Shown here in pieces: positions 8,789-16,503 of a stretch of 64,000 bases of DNA (its first letter is position 1; the number at the start of each line of letters is the position of its first letter). The translations under genes and the position numbers were made by a program. The notes beneath the pieces are model-generated. The model did no database searches and was not told the DNA's origin. It was given only the letters and a program-made list of their open reading frames with translations. The DNA lies in assembly GCF_021129305.1 (NCBI RefSeq), contig NZ_JAJOMB010000002.1:372001-436000 (forward strand), read 5' to 3'. This stretch comes from Kineosporia babensis. GTDB lineage: Bacteria; Actinomycetota; Actinomycetes; Actinomycetales; Kineosporiaceae.

Positions 8789-11535
8789 GGCTCGGTTCCC
8801 GCGAACCGCGCAAGCCGACGGTTCGCACCCCGCAGCACACCCCGCCCGAAGGCGTCGGCCGAACGCAGCCGGGCGTTCTGCGCGTGGCCCCGGGCGAGCG
8901 TCAGGCGCTCGGCTCGATCGCCGAGGCGCTGGCCGTGGCGCAGGACGGGCAGACCATCGCGGTCGCTCCCGGGGTGTACCCGGAGAGCCTGGTGATCGAG
9001 CGGCCGGTCGCGATCGTGGCCGAGCAGGGGCCCGGAACGGTGCGGGTGGCCGGACCGGCCGGGACGACGGTCATGGCTTCGGTGCGGCTGCACGGTCTGG
9101 TGCTGACCGGGGCCGCGGACGGTGCGGCGCTGCTGCGGGTGATGTCCGGTTCCTCGGAGTTCACCGAGTGCGAGATGCTGGCCGGGCGGATCGATCTCGA
9201 GGGTGAGTGCGCGGCGCGGATCACCTCGTGCCGGATCAGCAGTGCGCCGATGGTCGGGCTGCACCTGACCGCCACCAGTCGTGCGGTGCTGGAGAACTCG
9301 GTGATCACCGCGATCGACGGAACCGGCTTGGTGGTCAGCGATTCCGGGCAGCTGGCGATGGCCGGCAGCCAGATCCGTTCCACCCGGGGCTCCGGGCTGC
9401 GGGTGCGCGGAAACGGCCGGGCCCAGGCCGAGGGCTGCGAGATCTCGCGCACCGGGCGCAGCGGGGTGCTGGTCGAGGACGTCGCCTCGGTGGTGCTGCG
9501 AGGCTGCCGGATCGAGCGCTCGGGCACCGAGGGGCTGCGGGTGCTCGGCAGTTGCCCGGCCACCGACCCGTCGGTGGCCGACACCGAGGCGACCGGTGTG
9601 GTGCTCAACGACTGTGTGATCGAGAAGTCCGTCGGGGACGGCGTTCTGGCCGGTTCCGGCGACATCCGGCTGGGTGAGTGCCGGATCGAGGTGACCGGCC
9701 GCTCCGGGCTGGTCGCGGCCGGCGACAGCGTGCTGACCCTGCACGAGTGCGTGCTGGAACGGTCGGCGGGGACCGGTGTGGTGACCCGGGACAAGGCCCA
9801 GCTGTACTTTTCGGACGGTGCGGTACGCCGCAGCGGCGGTAACGGATTCTTCCTGTCCGGGTCGTCCGGCGCCCGGCTCAGTGATTCCCGGGTGGAGAAG
9901 ACGACTTTCAGCGCGGTCTGCGCCGGTGACTCGGCCACCGTGGAGCTCTCCGGTGTCTCGGTGATCGAGACCCCCGAGCACGGGATTCATTTCAAGGGCA
10001 AGGCCGACGGACGTGTCCGGGCGGGTCTGCTGCGCGGCGCCGGTTTGTGCGGGGTGCAGACCGAGGGCGACGCTGAGCTGGAGCTCTCCGAGATGGAGGT
10101 CGACCGCTGCGCGGTCGGGATCGCCCTGGCCTCGAAGCGTAAGGCCCTGGTGGAGAAGGTCGAGGTGCACGGGAGCGACCGTTCCGCGGTGCAGATCGGC
10201 CCGGGCGCCTCGGCCGGCCTGCGTGAGGTGCGGGTGCGCCGGGCCGGGACTGCGGGCATCGTGCTGGAGAAGGACGCCCAGGGCACGGTCGAGGACTGCC
10301 GGATCGAGGGTGCGGGCGGGTCGGGCCTGGTGGTCTGGACCGGTGCCCGGCCGACGGTGACCGGGCTGCGGGTGCGTGACACCACCAAGAACGGCATCTT
10401 CGTGGGCGACGGCGCGGCCGGAACCTATGCGGACTGCGACATCTCGGCCTCTGGATTCCCGGCCCTGCACGTGGGTAAGAAGGCCGCTCCGAGCTTCACC
10501 GACTGCCGGATCCACGACACCGGGGCCGACCTGAGTCAGGACGAGGACGCGGCCCCGGAGTTCGCCCGGATCACGATCAGCGATGTCGAGGACTCGACCG
10601 TCCCGGCGAGTGCGGTGACCCGGCGTTCGGGGAGTACACCCGAGAAGAAGGTGGTTTCGGCCGGCCCGTCCGAAGAGGAACTGGGCGTGGACGTCAAACC
10701 GGGCGAGGAGCCCGAGGAGTCGCTGGACGAGCTGCGCGAGAAGCTCACCGGGCTGGTCGGTCTGGAGCAGGTCAAGGCCGATGTCAGCTCGCTGGTCAAG
10801 CTGATGCAGATGGTCCGCCGCCGGCAGGAGGCCGGTCTGGCCGCGCCGCCGCTGAACCGGCACCTGGTCTTCGCCGGTAATCCGGGTACTGGAAAGACCA
10901 CGGTGGCCAGGCTTTACGGTGGTCTATTGGCCCGGCTCGGGGTGCTCGAGAAGGGGCATTTGGTCGAGGCCGACCGGGGTGCGCTGGTCGGCTCGTACGT
11001 GGGCCACACCGCCCCGAAGACCGAGGCCGTGTTCCGGAAGGCGCTGGGCGGCGTGCTGTTCCTGGACGAGGCGTACTCGCTCTCGCCGCCCGGGCAGTCG
11101 AACGACTTCGGCCAGGAGGCGATCGTCACGCTGATGAAGCTGATGGAGGACCACCGCGACGAGATCGTGGTGATCGTGGCCGGGTACTCCAACGAGATGG
11201 CCAACTTCCTGAACTCCAACCCGGGCCTGGGTTCCCGGTTCTCGCGCACCCTGGAGTTCGTCGACTACAGCTCCGAGGAGCTGGTGAAGATCGTCGAACT
11301 GCAGGCCGAGCACCACCAGTACGAGATCACCCCGGACACCCGCAGTGCGCTGGTGGGCTATTTCGACGCACATCCGCGAAATGCCGGATTCGGCAACGGG
11401 CGCGTGTCGCGGCAGCTGTTCCAGCTGATGACGGAGCGACAGGCCGCCCGCCTGGGCGATCTGGACCTGGCGGTCGCCTCTTCGCAGGACCTGCAGCGGA
11501 TCGAGCCGGCCGACATCCCACCGCATTCGATCTAG
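8785..11535 (+). CDS. Right-handed beta-helix protein fused to an EccA/CbxX-type AAA+ ATPase
   Basis: 916 residues from the ATG at 8785; the frame is open further upstream but lies inside the preceding gene. Residues about 40-610 are 20-25-residue repeats of the parallel beta-helix (pectate-lyase/NosD-like) kind, with recurring CRIExSG-type rungs. About 615-660 is an acidic linker. The rest is one AAA+ module of the CbxX/CfqX/SpoVK family, to which EccA of ESX systems belongs: Walker A GNPGTGKTT (K704), Walker B LFLDEAYS (D761, E762), and a C-terminal lid ending DLQRIEPADIPP. In mycobacterial EccA the N-terminus is a TPR domain; here a beta-helix replaces it. The position directly after the giant gene suggests a dedicated chaperone or unfoldase for that protein in the cytoplasm. 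The family assignment is firm; the client is inferred. Confidence 0.85.
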   Translation: MRLGSREPRKPTVRTPQHTPPEGVGRTQPGVLRVAPGERQALGSIAEALAVAQDGQTIAVAPGVYPESLVIERPVAIVAEQGPGTVRVAGPAGTTVMASVRLHGLVLTGAADGAALLRVMSGSSEFTECEMLAGRIDLEGECAARITSCRISSAPMVGLHLTATSRAVLENSVITAIDGTGLVVSDSGQLAMAGSQIRSTRGSGLRVRGNGRAQAEGCEISRTGRSGVLVEDVASVVLRGCRIERSGTEGLRVLGSCPATDPSVADTEATGVVLNDCVIEKSVGDGVLAGSGDIRLGECRIEVTGRSGLVAAGDSVLTLHECVLERSAGTGVVTRDKAQLYFSDGAVRRSGGNGFFLSGSSGARLSDSRVEKTTFSAVCAGDSATVELSGVSVIETPEHGIHFKGKADGRVRAGLLRGAGLCGVQTEGDAELELSEMEVDRCAVGIALASKRKALVEKVEVHGSDRSAVQIGPGASAGLREVRVRRAGTAGIVLEKDAQGTVEDCRIEGAGGSGLVVWTGARPTVTGLRVRDTTKNGIFVGDGAAGTYADCDISASGFPALHVGKKAAPSFTDCRIHDTGADLSQDEDAAPEFARITISDVEDSTVPASAVTRRSGSTPEKKVVSAGPSEEELGVDVKPGEEPEESLDELREKLTGLVGLEQVKADVSSLVKLMQMVRRRQEAGLAAPPLNRHLVFAGNPGTGKTTVARLYGGLLARLGVLEKGHLVEADRGALVGSYVGHTAPKTEAVFRKALGGVLFLDEAYSLSPPGQSNDFGQEAIVTLMKLMEDHRDEIVVIVAGYSNEMANFLNSNPGLGSRFSRTLEFVDYSSEELVKIVELQAEHHQYEITPDTRSALVGYFDAHPRNAGFGNGRVSRQLFQLMTERQAARLGDLDLAVASSQDLQRIEPADIPPHSI

Positions 11536-11545
11536 TTCGATCTAG
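11526..11545 (+). repeat. Tandem 10-bp repeat at the AAA gene stop
   Basis: TTCGATCTAG occurs twice head to tail. The first copy holds the TAG stop of the AAA gene and the second duplicates it just outside the gene. It looks like a recent small duplication. Confidence 0.8.
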
Positions 11546-11565
11546 TGGTAATTCCGGGCACTGTT

Positions 11566-11592
11566 CGCAGGGGATAACGGGAACCCCCTGCG
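11566..11592 (+). terminator. Hairpin after the AAA gene
   Basis: Inverted repeat CGCAGGGG (11566-11573) / CCCCTGCG (11585-11592) with an 11-base loop, about 30 bases after the stop. No T run follows, as is common in high-GC actinobacteria. A terminator or mRNA 3'-end stabiliser is likely. Confidence 0.5.
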
Positions 11593-11671
11593 GGCAGGAC
11601 CCGGAGGCCGGGATCGCGGGCTGTCACGGTGAAGTGTTAGCCGATCCCGGTCCTGGTGGGAGAAACACAGC

Positions 11672-12619
11672 GTGAGCAACCCGAACTCCGTGCCGCCGGA
11701 GAACGAGGGTCCCTCCGAGCGTCAGCAGGAGTTTCTCTCTTCCTGGAACAAGTCGATGGTGGGCGGGCGTCCGTCGATCGGTCTGCCCACCCGGGGCCTG
11801 CGCGGGCTCGCGGTGATCATCGCCTCGGTCGCGGCCGTCGTCGGCGTGGTGCTGGGTGGCGTGGCCGGGGTCAACGCACTGGCCAACAGCGGCGATCCCG
11901 ATCCGTCCACCAACGCGGCGCTGACGTCGACGAACCTGCCCACTCCCACGGCTGAGCCCAGCGCTGCGGAGGAGCCGACCCCGTCGGCCACCAAGAAGCT
12001 GAAGAACACGGAGACCACCGAAGCCGCTGAAGAAGCGCCGGTGCGGACGCGGACGGTCACCAAGGAGGCCGACCCGACGAAGTCGCCCACGGCCAAGAAG
12101 CAGACCGAGCAGGAGAAGGAGAAGGCTCAGGAAGCGGCCGACAAGGCCGAGGAGAGCCCGGGGACGGTGACCAAGCGGATCGGCGTGATCCGGAACCTGG
12201 TCACCAGCTACTGCGTGGATCTGCCCGGCTTGGGCGCGGTCTCCGAGAACGTGCCGCTGCTGCAGACCAACTGCTACCCCGGCAAGACCGACAACCAGGC
12301 GTACGAGACGATCACCCAGGCCGACGGCACGTTCCTGCTGCGCAACGTGAAGTCGCAGTGGTGCCTGGACGTGCCGGCCGGCGGCGCCGTGGACGCCGGG
12401 ACGACCGTGGTCACGTACACCTGCAAGTTCGGCTCGGACGACAACCAGATGTACAAGAAGCAGGCCGCCGGCAACGGCTTCTTCCTGGTGAACGTGAAGA
12501 CCGGGCTCTGCCTGGACCCGGAGGGCACCGACGCCACGAACAGTCCGGTGGACACCCAGCTGGCCCTGAACCCCTGTTCCGAAACGGACAACCACATCTG
12601 GTCCTTCGACCGGAGCTGA
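11672..12619 (+). CDS. Membrane-anchored ricin B-type lectin domain protein
   Basis: 315 residues from GTG, with GGTGGGAG as ribosome-binding site. The N-terminus is cytoplasmic and contains the block WNKSMVGGRPSIGLP. One membrane segment spans about 45-70. A Pro/Thr/Lys/Glu-rich stalk follows to about 165, then a C-terminal beta-trefoil of three lobes, each with a YCVDL/WCLDV/LCLDP-type cysteine strand and a degenerate QxW (NQAY, NQMY, NHIW). This is a type II membrane protein displaying a carbohydrate-binding domain outside the cell. No catalytic domain is present. It lies 11 bases upstream of a close paralogue, probably in one transcript, right after the giant/AAA pair. Sugar specificity cannot be read from the sequence. 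Confidence 0.85.
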   Translation: MSNPNSVPPENEGPSERQQEFLSSWNKSMVGGRPSIGLPTRGLRGLAVIIASVAAVVGVVLGGVAGVNALANSGDPDPSTNAALTSTNLPTPTAEPSAAEEPTPSATKKLKNTETTEAAEEAPVRTRTVTKEADPTKSPTAKKQTEQEKEKAQEAADKAEESPGTVTKRIGVIRNLVTSYCVDLPGLGAVSENVPLLQTNCYPGKTDNQAYETITQADGTFLLRNVKSQWCLDVPAGGAVDAGTTVVTYTCKFGSDDNQMYKKQAAGNGFFLVNVKTGLCLDPEGTDATNSPVDTQLALNPCSETDNHIWSFDRS

Positions 12620-12630
12620 GGAGTAGCACG

Positions 12631-13566
12631 GTGAGCAGTCCCGATCCCTCGGAGCGCTCGGAGCGGCAGGAAGAGTTCCTCAACTCCTGGAACAAGTCGA
12701 TGGTCGGCGGGCGTCCGTCGATCGGCCTGCCCAAGCGGGGCCTGCGCGGGCTTGCGGTGATCGCGGCCTCGATGGCGGCCGTGGTCGGCGTGGTGGTCGG
12801 CGGCGTGGCCGCGGTGAACGCGGTGGCGAACCGCAGCGGCTCGGGCGAGGCCACCAACACGGCGCTGACCTCGACCAACCTGCCTGCTCCCACGGCTGAG
12901 CCCAGCGCCACCGAGGAGCCGACCCCGGCGGCCACCGAGAAGCCGAAGAAGACGAAGACCACCGAAGCCGCTGCTGATGCTCCGGTCCGCACCCGCACGG
13001 TGACCAAGGAAGCCGACCCGACCGCAACCTCCAAGCCCAAGAAGAGCGGGAAGCAGACCGAGGCCGGGGAGAAGAAGGCCAAGAAGGCGGCGGCCGAGGC
13101 GGAGGCCACGCCGGGCACCACGGTGCAGCGGATCGGCGTGGTCAGGAACCTGGTCACCGGCTACTGCGTGGACCTGTCCGGGACGGGTGCGGTCTCCGAG
13201 AACGTGCTGGTGGTGCAGAACGACTGCGTCCCCGGCAAGGCCGACAACCAGGCGTACGAGACGGTCACCCAGGCCGACGGCACGTTCCTGCTGCGCAACG
13301 TCAAGTCGCAGTGGTGCCTGGACGTGAACGGCTCGGGCAATGTGGAGCCCGGGATCGTGGTGAACACCCACACCTGTCTGCTCGGCGACCAGGACAACCA
13401 GATGTTCAAGAAGCAGGCCCAGGGCGACGGGTTCTTCCTGGTGCACGTCAAGAGCGGCCTCTGCCTGGACGTGTCCAACGAGAACAACGGGCAGACGTCG
13501 CCGGGGGCCAAGCTGACGCTGTTCACCTGCTCGGCCGAGGACGACCACGTCTGGTCGTTCTCCTAA
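12631..13566 (+). CDS. Membrane-anchored ricin B-type lectin domain protein, paralogue of the preceding gene
   Basis: 311 residues from GTG at 12631; the ribosome-binding site GAGGAG overlaps the stop of the upstream gene. The layout is the same: the near-identical cytoplasmic block WNKSMVGGRPSIGLP, one transmembrane helix, a charged stalk and a three-lobed trefoil with YCVDL, WCLDV and LCLDV strands and NQAY, NQMF, DHVW at the QxW sites. The strong identity across the anchor and the core lobes shows a recent tandem duplication. The stalks and sugar-site loops differ more, which may mean different ligands. Displayed outside the cell by inference. Confidence 0.85.
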   Translation: MSSPDPSERSERQEEFLNSWNKSMVGGRPSIGLPKRGLRGLAVIAASMAAVVGVVVGGVAAVNAVANRSGSGEATNTALTSTNLPAPTAEPSATEEPTPAATEKPKKTKTTEAAADAPVRTRTVTKEADPTATSKPKKSGKQTEAGEKKAKKAAAEAEATPGTTVQRIGVVRNLVTGYCVDLSGTGAVSENVLVVQNDCVPGKADNQAYETVTQADGTFLLRNVKSQWCLDVNGSGNVEPGIVVNTHTCLLGDQDNQMFKKQAQGDGFFLVHVKSGLCLDVSNENNGQTSPGAKLTLFTCSAEDDHVWSFS

Positions 13567-13605
13567 CATGCTGAGCGGTCGGTAATCAGGTTCAGGAGGG
13601 CACCA

Positions 13606-14673
13606 GTGCGCGCGGTCGTGTTCGAGGCGTTCGGCGATGTTCCGCAGGTCAGAGACGTTCCTGAGCCGTCGGCGCCGGAGGGCGGCGTGGTGGTCGCGGT
13701 CGAGGCCACCGGGCTGTGCCGCTCGGACTGGCACGCGCTGGCCGGGCACGACGACGATGTGCAGTTGCCGCACGTGCCGGGCCACGAGTTCGCCGGACGG
13801 GTGTACGCGATCGGTGCCGGGGTTGAGGGTTTCACGGTCGGGCAGCGGGTCACCGCGCCGTTCGTGTACGCCTGCGGGGTGTGCGAGCCGTGCCGTCAGG
13901 GCGACGGGCAGGTCTGCCTGGACCAGCGCCAGCCCGGCTTCACCCGCTGGGGCTCGTTCGCCGAGTACGTGGTGGTGGAGCGGGCGGCGGTGAACCTGGT
14001 GCCGCTGCCGGACGAGGTGCCGATGCCGGTCGCGGCGATTCTGGGCTGCCGATTCGGGACGTCCTTCCGCGCGGTCACGCAGGTCGGCCGGGTTCGCGCG
14101 GGGGAGTGGGTCGCGGTTCACGGCTGCGGCGGGGTCGGCCTTTCCGCGGTCGCGATCGCGGTGGCCGCCGGCGCCCGGGTGGTCGCCGTGGACGTCTCGC
14201 CGAAGGCCCTGGAGCTGGCGCTTCGGCTGGGGGCCGAGCGGGTTGTGCAGGTCGGGACCGCTGCCGAGGCGAGCGCAGCAGCGATACCCAGCAACGACGT
14301 CCCCAGTTCGATCCGGGAACTGACCGACGGCGGCGCCCACTTGTCGCTGGACGCCCTGGGCAGCCACGAGACCTGCGCCAACTCGATCCAGAGCCTGCGC
14401 CCGCGCGGCCGCCACGTGCAGGTCGGGCTGCTGCCGCCGGCCCTGGGGCTGCCGCCGGTGCCGATGCACACCGTGATCGGCCGGGAGCTGGAGGTTCTGG
14501 GCAGCCACGGGCTGGCCGCCCACGCCTACCCGCAGCTGCTGGCCCTGGTCGCGGCCGGCCGGCTCGACCCGGCCGCGATGATCACCACCGAACTCACCCT
14601 GGAAGAGGCCGGGCCGGCGCTCGCCGCGATGGCCGCCCGGCCGCCGCACGGGGTGGCCGTGATCAGGCCCTAG
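13606..14673 (+). CDS. Zinc-dependent alcohol dehydrogenase family protein
   Basis: 355-residue medium-chain dehydrogenase with GTG start and CAGGAGGG ribosome-binding site. Catalytic zinc ligands are plausible at the Cys in GLCRSDWHAL and in GHEFAGRV. The structural zinc lobe CGVCEPCRQGDGQVC is complete. The dinucleotide motif is GCGGVGLSAV, followed by AVDVSPKAL, where the Asp favours NAD over NADP. It oxidises an alcohol or reduces an aldehyde in the cytosol; the substrate is unknown. It stands alone and ends tail to tail with the response regulator, overlapping by 11 bases. No link to the lectins is evident. Confidence 0.85.
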   Translation: MRAVVFEAFGDVPQVRDVPEPSAPEGGVVVAVEATGLCRSDWHALAGHDDDVQLPHVPGHEFAGRVYAIGAGVEGFTVGQRVTAPFVYACGVCEPCRQGDGQVCLDQRQPGFTRWGSFAEYVVVERAAVNLVPLPDEVPMPVAAILGCRFGTSFRAVTQVGRVRAGEWVAVHGCGGVGLSAVAIAVAAGARVVAVDVSPKALELALRLGAERVVQVGTAAEASAAAIPSNDVPSSIRELTDGGAHLSLDALGSHETCANSIQSLRPRGRHVQVGLLPPALGLPPVPMHTVIGRELEVLGSHGLAAHAYPQLLALVAAGRLDPAAMITTELTLEEAGPALAAMAARPPHGVAVIRP

Positions 14674-15346
14674 GGATCAGGCCGCCTTCGTAGGCGATCA
14701 CCACGAGCTGGGCGCGATCCCGGGCGCCCAGCTTGCCGAGCACCCGGGAGACATGGGTTTTCACGGTCAGCGGGGAGAGCACCAGCTCCTCGGCGATCTC
14801 CTTGTTCGACATCCCGGCCGCCACCAGGCCGAGGATGTCGCGCTCGCGCTGGGTCAGCTCGGCGATCGCCTCGCAGTGGGCGTTCGGTTCGGCCTTCGCC
14901 GGGGCGGGGGCGGTAGGGCTACCCACGTAGGCCTGGATCAGCCGGCCGGTGACCTGCGGGGCGAGCAGCGCCTGCCCGTCGTGCACCAGCCGGACCGCCT
15001 CGATCAGGGCCTCGGGCTCGATGTCCTTCAGCAGGAACCCCGAGGCCCCGGCCCTGAGCGCGCCGAACACGTACTCGTCCAGCTCGAAGGTGGTCAGCAC
15101 GATCACCCGGGTACCGGCCAGCCGGGGTTCGCCGGTGATCCGCGCGGTCGCCCGCAACCCGTCTGCGCGCGGCATCTGGATGTCCATCAGCACCACGTCG
15201 GGGCGGGTGGCCACCGCCATCTGCACGGCCGCGTCGCCGTCCCCGGCCTCGCCGACCACCTCCAGGTCGGGCACCGCGTTCATCAGGGCCCGAAAACCCG
15301 CGCGCAGCAAGGGCTGGTCGTCCACGAGCAATACCTTGATGCTCAC
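14663..15346 (-). CDS. NarL/FixJ-family response regulator
   Basis: 227 residues from GTG at 15346. N-terminal receiver with acidic pair near residue 10 (LLVDDQ), phospho-acceptor D55 (VLMDIQMP) and Lys in LLKDIEPE; C-terminal LuxR-type helix-turn-helix (SNKEIAEEL, VKTHVSRVLGKL). Its start overlaps the stop of the histidine kinase gene by four bases, so the pair is co-translated and forms one two-component system. It probably controls the MMPL transporter that heads the same operon. The stimulus is unknown. Confidence 0.93.
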   Translation of the reverse strand: MSIKVLLVDDQPLLRAGFRALMNAVPDLEVVGEAGDGDAAVQMAVATRPDVVLMDIQMPRADGLRATARITGEPRLAGTRVIVLTTFELDEYVFGALRAGASGFLLKDIEPEALIEAVRLVHDGQALLAPQVTGRLIQAYVGSPTAPAPAKAEPNAHCEAIAELTQRERDILGLVAAGMSNKEIAEELVLSPLTVKTHVSRVLGKLGARDRAQLVVIAYEGGLIPRA

Positions 15347-16485
15347 GTTGCCGGTACCTCCAGGGGACTGCTGAGGGGGAGTTCGGCGGTGACCCGCCAG
15401 CCGCCGTCCGGACCCGGGCCGGCCTCGAGCGAACCGCCGAGCGCGGCCGCCCGTTCGCGCATGCCACGCAGGCCGTTGCCCGAACCGCTGACGCTGAGTT
15501 GCTGCTCCGTGGGAGTTCCACCGTCGTCGGTGATCTCGATGAGCAGCCGGCCCTCCTGCTGGGCGACGGTGATCCGGGCGCTGGTCCGGCCGGCGTGCTT
15601 CAGCGTGTTGGTCAGCGACTCCTGGACGATCCGGTAGGCCGTGCTGTCCACCGAAGTGGGCAGGCCCTCCTCGGTTTTGACGTCCAGGGTGATCTGCAGG
15701 CCGGCGGTGCGCAGGCTCTCGGCCAGGTCGCCGAGCGTGTCGATCCCCTGAGGGCTGCGGATCACCCCCAGCGTGGCCCGCAGATCGCCCAGGGCGTCCC
15801 CGCTGACCTGCTTGATCGTGCGCAGGGCGAGATGGGCCTCGTCCGGGTCGGTCCGGACCAGGAACGCGCCCACCCCGGCCTGTACGTTGATCGTGACCAG
15901 GGCGTGGGCGACCACGTCGTGCACGTCGCGGGCGATCCGCAGCCGCTCGTCGCTGACCCGGCGCCGGGCGATCTCCTCCTGGTTGCGCTCGGCCGCCTGG
16001 GCTCTTTCGACCATGACCTCGCGCCAGGCCCGGTGGTCGTGGGCGGCCACACCGAGGGCCAGGGGCAGCACCACCAGGGCCAGGTTCTGCACGGTGCTCC
16101 AGCTGAACAGCACGTGGGGGCTGTAGATCTGGAGGATGGCGATGGTCAGGCCGGCCGCGATCGGGGCGCTGATCAGGGCGGCGCGCCGGCCGTAGCGATC
16201 GGCCAGGGTGTAGGCGCAGAGCACGGCCGGGAACCCGATCGTGCTGTAGATGTCCACGTCCAGCTCGGCCAGCCCGAACAGGGCCACGAAGGCCAGGACC
16301 AGTGAGCCGGACGGAGCCTGCCGGCGCAGCAGCACCGGCAGGCTCGTCACCACGAACATCGCACCTGCCGCCGGGCTCGGCGGCAGGTTGCGTAGCGCCT
16401 GCTCGGTGAACATCGCCACGCTGCAGGCCAGGACGAGGGCAACGTCGATCAGCAGCGGGCGAGCGATCCGGATCACCCTTTCCAC
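15343..16485 (-). CDS. Two-component sensor histidine kinase (HisKA_3 type)
   Basis: 380 residues from GTG at 16485. Four or five hydrophobic segments within residues 10-150 leave little extracellular loop, so it probably senses the membrane itself. The dimerisation/phosphoacceptor helix has H189 (ARDVHDVVAHAL). The HATPase domain follows with RIVQESLTNTLKHA (N box) and GNGLRGMRERAAALGG (G box). It forms an operon with the regulator (four-base overlap) and sits 18 bases after the MMPL gene, so the three genes read MMPL-kinase-regulator. Confidence 0.93.
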   Translation of the reverse strand: MERVIRIARPLLIDVALVLACSVAMFTEQALRNLPPSPAAGAMFVVTSLPVLLRRQAPSGSLVLAFVALFGLAELDVDIYSTIGFPAVLCAYTLADRYGRRAALISAPIAAGLTIAILQIYSPHVLFSWSTVQNLALVVLPLALGVAAHDHRAWREVMVERAQAAERNQEEIARRRVSDERLRIARDVHDVVAHALVTINVQAGVGAFLVRTDPDEAHLALRTIKQVSGDALGDLRATLGVIRSPQGIDTLGDLAESLRTAGLQITLDVKTEEGLPTSVDSTAYRIVQESLTNTLKHAGRTSARITVAQQEGRLLIEITDDGGTPTEQQLSVSGSGNGLRGMRERAAALGGSLEAGPGPDGGWRVTAELPLSSPLEVPAT

Positions 16486-16503
16486 CTTAGGTTGTGGTCC
16501 GGT

